This document shows, one piece after another, positions 37,361 through 46,844 of a DNA stretch of 58,832 nucleotides. The notes below the pieces were generated by a model. That model searched no databases. It was not told where the DNA came from and saw only the letters and a program-made list of their open reading frames with translations. The DNA is from Phenylobacterium sp. (GTDB taxonomy: Bacteria; Pseudomonadota; Alphaproteobacteria; Caulobacterales; Caulobacteraceae), in NCBI GenBank assembly GCA_017991675.1, contig JAGOQB010000016.1:1-58832 (forward strand), read 5' to 3'. The position numbers were made by a program, and so were the translations under genes. Position 1 is the stretch's first letter. The number at the start of each line of letters is the position of its first letter.

Positions 37361-40300
37361 ATGAATTCTCGCATGTCTTGGCGCCACGCCATGCTCGCGA
37401 CCTCGGCGCTCTGCGCCCTTTCGATCGCCGGCGCGGCCAACGCCCAGACGGATGGCGATCTGGTCGAAGAAATCGTCGTCGTCGGATCGCAGATCGAAGG
37501 CGCGAAGGTCACGGCGGCTCTCCCCGTCACCGTGGTCGATCAGGCCCAACTCGACAACGTCGCCGCGACCTCGGGCGACGACCTGTTCCGCTCGATCCCG
37601 CAGATGGGCGACGTCAGCTTCAACTCGAGCTTCCTGCCGAACTCCAGCAACAGCGCGCGCGGCGACGTCGGTTCGGTGAACCTGCGCAACCTCGGGGTCG
37701 GCAACACCCTGGTCCTTCTGAACGGCCGCCGCGTCGTGGCGCACCCCACCAGCCGGGCCGACGAGAACCAGGTGCCGGTGCTGACCTACAACACCAACGC
37801 CATCCCGGTCAGCGGCATCAAGCGCCTGGAAGTCCTGCGGGACGGCGCCGCGGCGCTGTACGGATCGGACGCCGTGGCCGGCGTCATCAACACCGTGCTG
37901 ATGGACGATTTCGAAGGCCTGACCGTCGAAGCCCAGTATGGATCGGCCGAAGGCACCAGCCTGCGTGAAGGCGAATTCTCCCTCCAGGCTGGCAAGAATT
38001 TCCACGACGGCCGCGGCAACGTCACCCTGTTCGCCAACTACACGAACCGTTCGGCGCTGAAGGCGTGGGACCAGGACTTCACGTCCACGGTCGATCGCAC
38101 CCAGCTGTTCGCCGGCACCGACTACGCCGGCAATGCGACCCTCGACGACCGCATCACCACGACCCCGTGGGCCAGCCTGACCGCGGTCGGCGGCACGATC
38201 CGTCAGAACGGCGTCGCCCTGACCACCGCCAACGGCGCCTTCCATATCCAACCGTCGACCAACGGCGCCTGCGCGACGGCTCTGCCGAACGGCATCTGCC
38301 TGGCGACCGGCGCGACGACGATCTCGGGCGCCGACCGCAACCTGCGCTTTGACACGTCGGGCACCTTCAACCCGTCGGTCATGCCCGAGCTGGAGCGGGT
38401 CAACCTGTTCCTGACCGGCAAGTACGACCTGACCGACGATCTCCGGGCGTTTGGCGAGGTGGGCTACTACACGGCCACCACGCACGCGATCCAGACCTCG
38501 ACCACCAATCTCAGCGGCCTGCCGATCGCGATCGCGGCTTCGAACTACTACAACCCCTTCGGCCAGGCGGTCTTCGCGAACGGCCAGGTCAACCCGAATC
38601 GCCTGCCGGGCCTGAGCATTTCGGCGGCCGGCGCGCCCGTGATCATGAACGCCTATAACTTCGTCGACGTCGGTCCCAACCGCGTCGACGTCGAGAACAG
38701 CCAGTGGCGGTTCCTTGGCGGCCTGAAGGGCGAGAAGTTCGGCTTCAAGTGGGAAGGCGCGCTGCTCTATTCGAAGGCCGAGGTCGAGGACACCTCCGAC
38801 GGCATCAGCGCCACTCTGCTCCAGCGGCAACTCGCCCTGTCGACCCCCGACGCCTACAACCCGTTCAACGGCGCCAGCCTGGACAACCCCAGCATCGGCG
38901 ACAATCGCCCGAGCCCGCAGGCGGCGATCGACGCGATCCGCGTCAAGACCGTTCGCAAGAACGTCAGCACCTTGTCGATGGCCGACTTCAAGGTCTCGAA
39001 GGTTGATCTGTTCTCGGTCCCGGCTGGCGATGTCGGCTTCGCCGCCGGCGTCGAGTATCGCCGCGAGACCCAGAAGGACGACCGCGACGCCCGCCTCGAC
39101 GGCACGATCAAGTTCACCAACTCGGCGACGGGCTTGACCTATGAAAACGACCTGATCGGTTCCAGCGCCTCGCCGGACACCAAGGGCGCCCGAAACGTCA
39201 CCTCGGCCTATGTCGAATTCGCCATTCCGGTCGTCTCGCCGGATATGGAGATCCCGTTCGTCTACAACTTCGAAGCTCAAATCGCCGGCCGCTACGAGAG
39301 CTTCAGCGACGTCGGCGACGTGGCCAAGCCGAAGGTGGCCCTGGCCTGGGACGTCTATGACGGCCTGCGCTTCCGCGGCTCATGGGCGCAAGGGTTCAAG
39401 GCGCCGAACCTGGAGCAGGTGAACGCCACGCTCGTCACCCGGTCCAACAGCCGTCGCGATTGGTACCGCTGCGAAGCAGAGCGTCGCGCCGGCCGCATCG
39501 CCAGCCTCCAGGCGTGCTCGACCGCATCGACCCTGGAGCGCCGTTCTGGCAACGCCGACCTGAAGCCGGAAGAGTCGGAGACCTGGGGCGTCGGCGTGGT
39601 CTATGAGCCGAGCTTCATTCCCGCCGACTACGGCCGCTTCACCGTCACGGTCGACTACTGGCGCGTGAAGCAGGACGGCATCGTCGGCCTGTTCGGCGGC
39701 GGCAGCGCCGTTACCGCGGACTACTATGCGCGTCTGAACGGCTCGTCGTACGCCAACGTGGTGCGTGCAGCGCCGACCGCCGACGACATCGCGGCTTACC
39801 AAGGCACGGGCTTGGCCCCGGTCGGCCAGATTCTCTACATCGCCGACCAGTACCAGAACCTGTTGCCGCAAGAGGCGCGCGGCCTCGATATCGGCGTGAT
39901 GTGGAGCCTGCGCGGCACGCAGTACGGCGACTTCAGCGTCAACTTCAACGCCGCGCACCTGATGAAGTTCTACCGCTCGCCGTCGCCGGGCGTCGCCGAA
40001 CTGGTCGCAGCGCAAGCCGCTGGCCAGATCGACCCGTCCATCTTCATCGGCGGCGGCGGCGACCTGATCCGTCAGAACGGCCGTCCCGAATGGAAGTGGT
40101 CGGCCTCGGCCACCTGGTCCTACGACCAATGGACCGTCGGCGCGTTCACCCAGTACATCGGCGACGTTGAAGATACTCAGTTGCTCGACGCCGAAGGGGA
40201 CGCCTGGGTGATCGACTCCCAGCTGACGGCGAACCTGTACGGCCAGTACGAGTTCACCGAAGGCCTGGCGGCCAACACCCGCCTGCGCGTCGGGGTCCGC

Positions 40301-40405
40301 AATCTGACCGACGAGAAGCCGCCGCTGTCTTCGGACGGCTATCTGGGCGAACTCTACCAACCCTACAGCCGCTACTGGTACGTGAGCGTCCGCAAGTCCT
40401 TCTAA
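37361..40405 (+). CDS. TonB-dependent receptor, intact
   Basis: This 1014-residue receptor is read from ATG 37361 with GAGGGG nine bases upstream; the frame is open to 37280 without support. The signal peptide ends AANAQ. The plug begins VEEIVVVGSQIEGAKVTAALPVTVVD, with LFRSIPQMGD, VNLRNLGVGNTLVLLNGRRV and RDGAAALYGSDAVAGVIN; the barrel ends YVSVRKSF with terminal Phe. It has a cysteine pair in the loops around 39469-39516. The 294-base leader contains CATTCA/TGAATG dyad sequences that may be regulatory. Substrate unknown. Confidence 0.93.
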   Translation: MNSRMSWRHAMLATSALCALSIAGAANAQTDGDLVEEIVVVGSQIEGAKVTAALPVTVVDQAQLDNVAATSGDDLFRSIPQMGDVSFNSSFLPNSSNSARGDVGSVNLRNLGVGNTLVLLNGRRVVAHPTSRADENQVPVLTYNTNAIPVSGIKRLEVLRDGAAALYGSDAVAGVINTVLMDDFEGLTVEAQYGSAEGTSLREGEFSLQAGKNFHDGRGNVTLFANYTNRSALKAWDQDFTSTVDRTQLFAGTDYAGNATLDDRITTTPWASLTAVGGTIRQNGVALTTANGAFHIQPSTNGACATALPNGICLATGATTISGADRNLRFDTSGTFNPSVMPELERVNLFLTGKYDLTDDLRAFGEVGYYTATTHAIQTSTTNLSGLPIAIAASNYYNPFGQAVFANGQVNPNRLPGLSISAAGAPVIMNAYNFVDVGPNRVDVENSQWRFLGGLKGEKFGFKWEGALLYSKAEVEDTSDGISATLLQRQLALSTPDAYNPFNGASLDNPSIGDNRPSPQAAIDAIRVKTVRKNVSTLSMADFKVSKVDLFSVPAGDVGFAAGVEYRRETQKDDRDARLDGTIKFTNSATGLTYENDLIGSSASPDTKGARNVTSAYVEFAIPVVSPDMEIPFVYNFEAQIAGRYESFSDVGDVAKPKVALAWDVYDGLRFRGSWAQGFKAPNLEQVNATLVTRSNSRRDWYRCEAERRAGRIASLQACSTASTLERRSGNADLKPEESETWGVGVVYEPSFIPADYGRFTVTVDYWRVKQDGIVGLFGGGSAVTADYYARLNGSSYANVVRAAPTADDIAAYQGTGLAPVGQILYIADQYQNLLPQEARGLDIGVMWSLRGTQYGDFSVNFNAAHLMKFYRSPSPGVAELVAAQAAGQIDPSIFIGGGGDLIRQNGRPEWKWSASATWSYDQWTVGAFTQYIGDVEDTQLLDAEGDAWVIDSQLTANLYGQYEFTEGLAANTRLRVGVRNLTDEKPPLSSDGYLGELYQPYSRYWYVSVRKSF

Positions 40406-40433
40406 GGCTGACGGAAACTCGGGAGACCAAGCG

Positions 40434-40465
40434 CCGGCCGGTTCCGCAAGGGACCGGCCGGTTTG
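40434..40465 (+). terminator. Terminator after the TonB receptor
   Basis: CCGGCCGGTTCC (40434-40445) pairs with GGGACCGGCCGG (40450-40461) around a GCAA loop with one G-T pair, followed by a weak T-run (TTTGCATTT). It lies 28 bases after the receptor stop. Confidence 0.8.
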
Positions 40466-40608
40466 CATTTGGGTCGGACGCGGCGGCGCGGCGCGCGCCG
40501 CCGATCATCGCCGCGCCGCCGCGTGCGCGGGCGTCACAACGCGCCGACGCCGCGTGGGCCGAAGGCTAGGGATAACAACGACGAGACAATTGGTTTTGGA
40601 GGCGGGCC

Positions 40609-40830
40609 GTGAAGCTGTGGGGCCAGATATCGATCGAGCTCAATGTCGGCGACTATGTCGAGGCGGCCGAGCACCAGCGCCGCCTGGAGGCGATCCTGAC
40701 GCAGGTGAGGGCGGTCTATCCGGACGCGACGCTGGCGATGCGCGAGCGGCGAGAGCGGCGGCCGACGCCGGCGGTGCGGCCGCTGCCGGCCGAACTGGCG
40801 GCGCGGGGGACGGCCCGTGCAGGCGGCTGA
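40609..40830 (+). CDS. Small conserved-looking protein ahead of a MarR regulator
   Basis: Read from GTG 40609 (GGAGGCGGGCC upstream), the 73-residue product has a structured N-terminal part (MKLWGQISIELNVGDYVEAAEHQRR...) with alternating beta and helix character, then a basic tail (RERRERRPTPAVRP). It overlaps the MarR-type gene by 14 bases, so the two are translationally coupled. I do not know its function; it may be a partner of the regulator. Confidence 0.6.
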   Translation: MKLWGQISIELNVGDYVEAAEHQRRLEAILTQVRAVYPDATLAMRERRERRPTPAVRPLPAELAARGTARAGG

Positions 40831-41173
40831 GGCGGCGCGGCCGCGGAGCGTGCTCGTCGAGGCCCTGGCGCTGTTCCGGGGGCTCAACCCGACGATCACC
40901 GTCAACGAGATCGCGACGTTCCTGCACGCCTGCGACCAGGAAGGCCTGACCATCCAGGAGTTGGCCGATCTGGCGCGCATGACCGAGCCGACGGCCTCGC
41001 GCAGCATCCGCTCATTCGGGCCACCGGGGTCGGAGTGGGCGAGGGCGCCGGCTTGCGGCCTGGTCGAAGCGTTCCTCAACCCCAAGGACGGTCGTAGCCG
41101 GGTCCTGCACCTGACGCCGGCTGGCCGCGCCGTGCGTGACCGGCTCGATGCGATCATCGCCGCGGCGTCCTGA
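40817..41173 (+). CDS. MarR-like winged-helix regulator
   Basis: The 118-residue protein starts at GTG 40817 inside the previous gene. It has a MarR-type fold: helix NEIATFLHACDQEGLTIQELADLARMTEPTASRSIRSF (winged-helix DNA reader) and the wing DGRSRVLHLTPAGRAVRDRLDAII. It is shorter than classical MarR proteins (about 140-150), lacking the first dimerisation helix. The target is unknown; the coupled upstream protein could substitute for part of the dimer interface. Confidence 0.75.
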   Translation: MQAAEAARPRSVLVEALALFRGLNPTITVNEIATFLHACDQEGLTIQELADLARMTEPTASRSIRSFGPPGSEWARAPACGLVEAFLNPKDGRSRVLHLTPAGRAVRDRLDAIIAAAS

Positions 41174-41300
41174 GGCTGGCGTCTGGTTTCATCGGTGAAA
41201 TCGCGCTTTGACGCGCGAGCGTCGCCGTTTGTCGCGAACGTCATGACCCATCCGGCCTCCCGCGCCATTCGATGGCCGTGCACGGCTGGGGGACGCGGCG

Positions 41301-41768
41301 ATGGAGTTGGAGCTCGACCGGTTGGACCTGCGGATCCTGTCGGCATTGCAGGTGTCGAACCAGACCAGCGCGCACGAACTGGCTCACCAGGTGCCGCTGT
41401 CGCCCTCGGCCATACAGCGGCGGATCCGCAGCTATCGACGCAACGGCGTGATCGCGGCGGACGTCTCGGTGCTCGACCCGCGGCTGGCGGGGGACCACAT
41501 CTCGGTGATGGTGATGATCCAACTGGCCCAGCAGGGGCCGGCGCGGGTCGCGGACGTCCGGGCCAGGCTGAGCCGCTCGCCGCATGTGCAGGTGGTGATG
41601 GAGCTGGCCGGCGCCTACGACCTGATGTGCATTACGGTCTTCGAGTCCATGGAGACGTTCAACGCCTTCGTCGACGCGGAGATCGCCGAGCATCCGTCGG
41701 TCGGACGGTTCGAGACGGTGTTCGTACGGCGGCGCGTGAAGTTCGGCGCGACGATCCCTCTGACCTAG
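41301..41768 (+). CDS. Lrp/AsnC-family regulator
   Basis: This 155-residue protein has LDRLDLRILSALQVSNQTSAHELAHQVPLSPSAIQRRIRSYRRNGVI as the N-terminal helix-turn-helix and a C-terminal RAM ligand domain (VVMELAGAYDLMCITVFESMETFNAFVD...). ATG 41301 has GGGGGA eight bases upstream. Its TAG stop shares a CTAG with the stop of the converging tetR gene. Likely senses an amino acid; target unknown. Confidence 0.88.
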   Translation: MELELDRLDLRILSALQVSNQTSAHELAHQVPLSPSAIQRRIRSYRRNGVIAADVSVLDPRLAGDHISVMVMIQLAQQGPARVADVRARLSRSPHVQVVMELAGAYDLMCITVFESMETFNAFVDAEIAEHPSVGRFETVFVRRRVKFGATIPLT

Positions 41769-42337
41769 GGCTCGATGGCGGCCTGAATGACCTTGGCGAG
41801 GCGCTGACGCAGGGCGGCCTGGCCTTCCGCGTCGAGGTCGTGGTCGTCGGTGATGGCGCGGGAGATCGCCACGCCCATGATGAGGTCGCCGGCCAGACGC
41901 GCGCGGACGTCGGCTTCCGGCCCGCCCAGATAGGCCGCGAAGGGGTCGTGGAACCAGGCGCGCATCGAGCGCCGCAACGGCTCGGCCGCCGCGGGCGAAG
42001 AGGCCGAGCGCAGCATGATCAGCAGGTGGTCGAGGCCGTCATGGCGATCGGGATCGTCCATCAGGCGGTCGGCGACTCGCTCGCCGAACTGGCTGAGCTC
42101 GCCCTGGAAGAGTTCCGTAGCGTCAGGCCCGCAGTTGAGAACCTCGACGAAGAGCTCCTCCTTCGAGCCGAAATAGCGAGAAACCAGCGCCGCATCGACA
42201 CGGGCTTCGGCGGCGATCTCACGAAGGCTCGCGCCGTCATAACCCCCTTTGGCGAAAAGGTTTTTCGCCGCATCGAGGATCGCTTGTCTCGTCGCCGCCG
42301 CGTTGCGCGCGCGCACCGGCGCCACATTCTCGGCCAT
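41765..42337 (-). CDS. TetR-family repressor of the RND efflux operon
   Basis: The 190-residue repressor has the helix-turn-helix ATRQAILDAAKNLFAKGGYDGASLREIAAEARVDAALVSRYFGSKEELF (about 15-60) and a C-terminal domain of the TetR_C_17-like group (RSMRAWFHDPFAAYLGG). It diverges from the efflux operon, the classic AcrR/TtgR layout. ATG 42337 is preferred; ATG 42364 would add nine residues and lie inside operator 1. Confidence 0.85.
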   Translation of the reverse strand: MAENVAPVRARNAAATRQAILDAAKNLFAKGGYDGASLREIAAEARVDAALVSRYFGSKEELFVEVLNCGPDATELFQGELSQFGERVADRLMDDPDRHDGLDHLLIMLRSASSPAAAEPLRRSMRAWFHDPFAAYLGGPEADVRARLAGDLIMGVAISRAITDDHDLDAEGQAALRQRLAKVIQAAIEP

Positions 42338-42359
42338 TTTCGCCGTTCGCTCCCTTGTT

Positions 42360-42416
42360 GTCATCGGCTGTTGACATATGTAGGCCCTGTCGATGTAAAA
42401 GTCATCAACCGTTGAC
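42360..42416 (+). promoter_or_regulatory. Promoter and paired operators of the RND efflux operon
   Basis: Two related 16-bp sites, GTCATCGGCTGTTGAC (42360-42375) and GTCATCAACCGTTGAC (42401-42416), share GTCA...TGAC ends and match at 13 of 16 bases. Their centres are 41 bp apart, about four helical turns. Between them lies a good sigma-70-type promoter: TTGACA at 42371-42376, 17 bases, then TGTAAA at 42394-42399. The -35 is inside operator 1 and the start point would fall in operator 2, an ideal arrangement for repression. Confidence 0.65.
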
Positions 42417-42446
42417 TTGGGCGCTCCCCCGCCCGTGGGATAAATC

Positions 42447-43595
42447 ATGCGAAAGTTTCTCGCGCCGTTCGTCGCAACGGCCGCCGCTGCATTGGTTCTG
42501 GCCGGATGCGGCAAGCCTGAAGGCCCCCCGCAGATGCCGGCGCCGGAAGTTTCCGTCGCCACGCCGCTGCGGCAATCGGTCGTCGATTGGGACGATTTCA
42601 CCGGCCGCTTCGAAGCGCCCGAGCGCGTCGATGTGCGCGCCCGCACCAGCGGTTACCTGCAGGCCACGCATTTCCGCGAAGGCCAGTTCGTCAAGAAGGG
42701 CCAGCTGCTGTTCACGCTGGACCCGCGTCCGGCCGAAGCCCAGCTCGCCGCCGCTCGCGCCCAGGCCAAGCTGGCCGCGGCCGACCTCGCCCGCGCCGAG
42801 ACCCTGCTGAAAGTCCAGGCCATCAGCCGCGAGGAGTACGACAACAAGCGCGCCGCCAGCGAAGTCGCCCAGGCGACGGTTCAGGCCCGCGCGCTTGATC
42901 TGGAGTTCACCCGCGTCACGGCCCCGACCTCGGGGGTCGTCTCGGATCGCCGCGTCGATCCGGGCAATGTGATTTCCGGCGGCGGGGCCGGCGCTGACGT
43001 GCTGACCACCATCGTCTCCACCACGCCGATCCACTTCCTGTTCGATGCTTCCGAGGCGCAACTGCTCAAGGACCAGCGCGCGACCGGCAAGGGCGGCAAG
43101 GTGCAGATCCGCCTGCAGGACGAGTCCGACTATCGTTGGACCGGCCAGATCGACTTCACCGACAACAGCATCGACGGCGCGTCCGGGGCGATCCGCATGC
43201 GCGCCGTGGTCCCGAACCCGAACGGCTTCCTGAAGCCCGGGATGTTCGGCAAGGCCAAGGTCGAGGGCGGCCAGGCCTATGACGCGCTGCTGGTGCCGGA
43301 AGCCGCCATCGTCGCCGACGGCGCCCGCAAGGCGGTCAATGTCGTCGCGGCCGACGGTTCGGTGACCCTGAAGCCGGTCGAGCTTGGCCCGACCACCCAG
43401 GGCCTGCGGGTCATCCGCAGCGGCGTGAAGCCGGACGACAAGGTCATCGTGAACGGCGGCGTGCGTCTGATGGGGCCGGGCATGAAGGTCAAGGCGAAGG
43501 TCGTGACCATCGAACCCAAGAAGGCCGCCGCGCAGGCTGCGTCCACCGTCACCATTCCCGTGGCCTCGAGCGCCACCCCGGCCGGCGCCCGCTAA
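42447..43595 (+). CDS. RND efflux periplasmic adaptor lipoprotein
   Basis: The 382-residue membrane-fusion protein of the AcrA/MexA type has a lipobox LVLAGC (Cys21), a lipoyl half-motif (VRARTSGYLQATHFREGQFVKKGQLLFTLD), a helical hairpin (about 90-150) and the second lipoyl half with LEFTRVTAPTSGVVSDRRVDPGNVI. The C-terminal beta barrel carries LPEAAIVADG-like elements. First gene of a three-gene pump operon, 24 bases before the transporter gene. Confidence 0.93.
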   Translation: MRKFLAPFVATAAAALVLAGCGKPEGPPQMPAPEVSVATPLRQSVVDWDDFTGRFEAPERVDVRARTSGYLQATHFREGQFVKKGQLLFTLDPRPAEAQLAAARAQAKLAAADLARAETLLKVQAISREEYDNKRAASEVAQATVQARALDLEFTRVTAPTSGVVSDRRVDPGNVISGGGAGADVLTTIVSTTPIHFLFDASEAQLLKDQRATGKGGKVQIRLQDESDYRWTGQIDFTDNSIDGASGAIRMRAVVPNPNGFLKPGMFGKAKVEGGQAYDALLVPEAAIVADGARKAVNVVAADGSVTLKPVELGPTTQGLRVIRSGVKPDDKVIVNGGVRLMGPGMKVKAKVVTIEPKKAAAQAASTVTIPVASSATPAGAR

Positions 43596-43619
43596 GGGCC
43601 CGACCCAGGAACGGAATCC

Positions 43620-46600
43620 ATGCGTTTCTCGCACTTCTTCATCGACCGCCCGATCTTCGCGGGCGTGCTGTCGGTGTTCATCGCCCTGATCGGGGCGTTC
43701 GCGCTGCCGCTGCTGCCGCTGTCGCAGTATCCGGACATCGCGCCGCCGACCATCGCGGTCACCGCCACCTATCCTGGCGCCTCGGCCGAAACCCTCGCCG
43801 AGACCGTCGCTGCGCCTATTGAGCAAGAGATCAACGGCGTCGAGGGCATGCTCTACATGACCTCGTCGTCGACCGCCGACGGCATGGCGACGATCTCAGT
43901 GACGTTCGAACCCGGCACCGATCTCGACGCCGCACAGGTGCTTGTCCAGAACCGCGTCGCGCTCGCCACGCCGCGCCTGCCCGAGCAGGTGCGCCAGGTG
44001 GGCGTCACCGTGAACAAGCAGCTCTCAGGCTTCCTGCTGCTGGTCGCCCTAACCTCGGACGATCCAAACGCCGACCTCGACCACATCGGCAACTTCGCGA
44101 ACTCCACGGTCCGCGACCGCATGCTGCGCATCAAGGGCGTCGGCGGCGTGCAGGTGTTCGGCGGCGGCTTCTATTCGATGCGGGTCTGGATCGACCCGGG
44201 CAAGGCCTCGGCGCGCAACCTGACCTCGGACGAGATCGTGGCGGCGCTGCGGGCCCAGAACGTCCAGGCCGCGGGCGGCGCCCTCGGCCAAGCCCCGAAC
44301 GACACCGGCGCGGCCTTCCAGCTGCCGGTGCAGGTCCAGGGCCGACTGGCCGATCCCGAAGAGTTCGCCAACATCGTCATCCGCACGGACGCCGACGGCC
44401 GCGTGACCCGCGTGCGCGACATCGGCCGCGTCGAGCTGGGCGCCCAGGACTACGGGATGCGCGGCTACTTCGACGGCAAGCGCGGCATCGGCCTGGCGAT
44501 CATCCAGCAGCCGGGCGCCAACGCCCTGTCGACCGCCGCCGAAGTCATGAAGGCGGTCGAGGAACTGAAGCCGTCCATGCCGCAAGGCGTGAGCTATTCG
44601 ATCCCCTACAACCCGACCGAATTCGTCGAAGCGTCCGTCGCTTCGGTGCAGAGCACCCTGTTCGAAGCGGTGATCCTCGTGGTCGTCGTGATCATGGTGT
44701 TCCTGCAGACCTGGCGCGCGGCGATCATCCCAATCCTGGCGATCCCTGTGGCGCTGGTCGGCACCTTCGCGGTGCAACTCGCGCTCGGCTACTCGCTGAA
44801 CTCGCTGTCGCTGTTCGCCCTCGTGCTCGCGGTCGGGATCGTCGTCGACGACGCCATCGTCGTGGTCGAGGCGGTGGAGCGCAACATACGCCGGGGCATG
44901 ACGCCAAGGGAGGCGGCCTACAGGACGATGGACGAAGTGTCCGGCGCCCTGATCGCCATCGGCCTGGTGCTGCTGGCCGTGTTCGTGCCGACCGCCTTCA
45001 TGCCGGGCATCCCGGGGATGTTCTTCCGCCAGTTCGCGGTGACCATCTCGGCCGCCTCGGTGATCTCGCTGATCACCTCGCTGACCCTGTCGCCGGCCCT
45101 GGCCGCCATCCTGCTCAAGCCGCACGTCGAGCACTCGCTCGACACCGGTCCGCGCTGGCTGCGTCCGATCAAGATGGCCGGTCACAAGTTCAACAGCGGC
45201 TTCGACTGGCTGAGCGACAAGTACGGCGCCCTGACCGCGCGTCTGGTGCGCGCCAGCATGATCGTGCTGGTGGTCTATGCCGGCCTGATCCTGATGACCG
45301 GCTGGCGTCTGACCGCCACCCCGACCGGCTTCATTCCGCAGCAGGACCAGGGCTTCCTGATCGGCGTCGTCCAACTTCCGCCGGGCGCCTCGCTCGAGCG
45401 CACCGACGCGGTGGTCCGCCAGGCCAGCGCCATCGTCCAGGACACCCCCGGCGTCCAGGGCGTGTCGGCCTTCGCCGGTCTGGACGGGGCCAGCTTCTCG
45501 GCCATGTCCAACGGCGGCGTGTTCTTCGTGAAGCTCGACGACTGGTCCAAGCGCGGCAAGGAGCTGAGCGCCGACGTCATGGCCGGCCAGGTCATGGGTC
45601 GCCTGTCGGGCATCCAGGAAGCCAACATCTTCTTCCTGGCGCCTCCGCCCGTCGAGGGCATGGGCAACGCCGGCGGCTTCAAGATGATGGTCCAGGACCG
45701 CTCGGGCGCCGGCTACGCTGCGCTGGAGCAGGCCGCCAACGGCCTGGTCGGCGCCGCCGCGCAGAGCCCGGAGAGCACGGTCGGGGTCTTCTCGCAGTTC
45801 AACACCGGCTCGCCCCGGGTGACCGCCGAGATCGACCGCGACAAGGCCCTGCTGATGGGCGTGCAGCCTGGCGCCGTCTACGACGCCATGAGCACCTATC
45901 TCGGCTCGACCTACGTCAACGACTTCAACCTGCTCGGCCGCACCTTCCGGGTGACCGCTCAGGCGGAGTCCGACGCGCGGGACGATCCGTCCGACATCGC
46001 CGGCATCAAGGTCCGTTCGGCGTCGGGCGGCATGGTGCCGCTGGGCTCGCTGGCCACGGTGAAGGACGAGACCGGCCCGGTCCGCGTGGTGCGCTACAAC
46101 CTCTTCCCGGCCGCCGAAGTGCAGGGCGGGGCGCCTCCGGGCGTAGCCTCGGGTGATGCGCTCAAGGCGATGGAGGAGCACGCGGCCAAGGTGCTGCCGG
46201 CCGGCTTCAGCTACGAGTGGACGGAACTGGCCTACCAGGAGAAGGCGGCCGGCAACTCCGGCGTCCTGATCTTCGCCCTGGCGGTGGTGTTCGTGTTCCT
46301 GGTGCTGGCCGCCCAGTACGAGGCCTTCACCCTGCCGCTGGCGGTCATCCTGATCGTGCCGATGTGTATCCTCGCGGCCATCCTGGGCGTGAACCTGCGG
46401 GGCCAGGACAACAACATCCTGACCCAGATCGGCCTGATCGTGCTGGTCGCCCTGGCGGCCAAGAACGCGATCCTCATCGTCGAATTCGCCAAGCAGGCGG
46501 AAGAAGACGAGGGGGCCGACCGGTTCGAAGCGGCCATCAAGGCGGCCCGGACCCGTCTGCGGCCGATCCTAATGACCTCCTTCGCCTTCATCCTGGGCGT

Positions 46601-46844
46601 GCTGCCGCTGGCGATCGCCACGGGACCGGGGGCGGAGATGCGTCAGGCGCTGGGCACGGCGGTGTTCTTCGGGATGCTGGGCGTGACCGTCTTCGGCCTG
46701 ATCTTCACGCCGGTCTTCTACGTGCTCTGCCGCTGGATCGCCGCGCGCCTTCCGAAGGCCAAGGGCAAGGAAGAGAAGATCTATCCGACCACCGGGGGCG
46801 GCACGCCGCACCACCCGCTCGAGTATGAAGGAGGCGCGAAGTGA
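43620..46844 (+). CDS. RND efflux transporter, HAE1/AcrB family
   Basis: This 1074-residue inner-membrane drug/proton antiporter opens with FFIDRPIFAGVLSVFIALIGAFAL and TIAVTATYPGASAE, and has the proton-relay pair in VGIVVDDAIVVVEAVERN. The mid-loop GFIPQQDQGFLIGVVQLPPGAS, the C-terminal NAILIVEFAKQ and RLRPILMTSFAFILGVLPLAIATGPGAEMRQALG complete the AcrB pattern with 12 predicted spans and two periplasmic loops. GTGA couples it to the outer-membrane factor gene. Substrates are probably broad hydrophobic compounds. Confidence 0.95.
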   Translation: MRFSHFFIDRPIFAGVLSVFIALIGAFALPLLPLSQYPDIAPPTIAVTATYPGASAETLAETVAAPIEQEINGVEGMLYMTSSSTADGMATISVTFEPGTDLDAAQVLVQNRVALATPRLPEQVRQVGVTVNKQLSGFLLLVALTSDDPNADLDHIGNFANSTVRDRMLRIKGVGGVQVFGGGFYSMRVWIDPGKASARNLTSDEIVAALRAQNVQAAGGALGQAPNDTGAAFQLPVQVQGRLADPEEFANIVIRTDADGRVTRVRDIGRVELGAQDYGMRGYFDGKRGIGLAIIQQPGANALSTAAEVMKAVEELKPSMPQGVSYSIPYNPTEFVEASVASVQSTLFEAVILVVVVIMVFLQTWRAAIIPILAIPVALVGTFAVQLALGYSLNSLSLFALVLAVGIVVDDAIVVVEAVERNIRRGMTPREAAYRTMDEVSGALIAIGLVLLAVFVPTAFMPGIPGMFFRQFAVTISAASVISLITSLTLSPALAAILLKPHVEHSLDTGPRWLRPIKMAGHKFNSGFDWLSDKYGALTARLVRASMIVLVVYAGLILMTGWRLTATPTGFIPQQDQGFLIGVVQLPPGASLERTDAVVRQASAIVQDTPGVQGVSAFAGLDGASFSAMSNGGVFFVKLDDWSKRGKELSADVMAGQVMGRLSGIQEANIFFLAPPPVEGMGNAGGFKMMVQDRSGAGYAALEQAANGLVGAAAQSPESTVGVFSQFNTGSPRVTAEIDRDKALLMGVQPGAVYDAMSTYLGSTYVNDFNLLGRTFRVTAQAESDARDDPSDIAGIKVRSASGGMVPLGSLATVKDETGPVRVVRYNLFPAAEVQGGAPPGVASGDALKAMEEHAAKVLPAGFSYEWTELAYQEKAAGNSGVLIFALAVVFVFLVLAAQYEAFTLPLAVILIVPMCILAAILGVNLRGQDNNILTQIGLIVLVALAAKNAILIVEFAKQAEEDEGADRFEAAIKAARTRLRPILMTSFAFILGVLPLAIATGPGAEMRQALGTAVFFGMLGVTVFGLIFTPVFYVLCRWIAARLPKAKGKEEKIYPTTGGGTPHHPLEYEGGAK

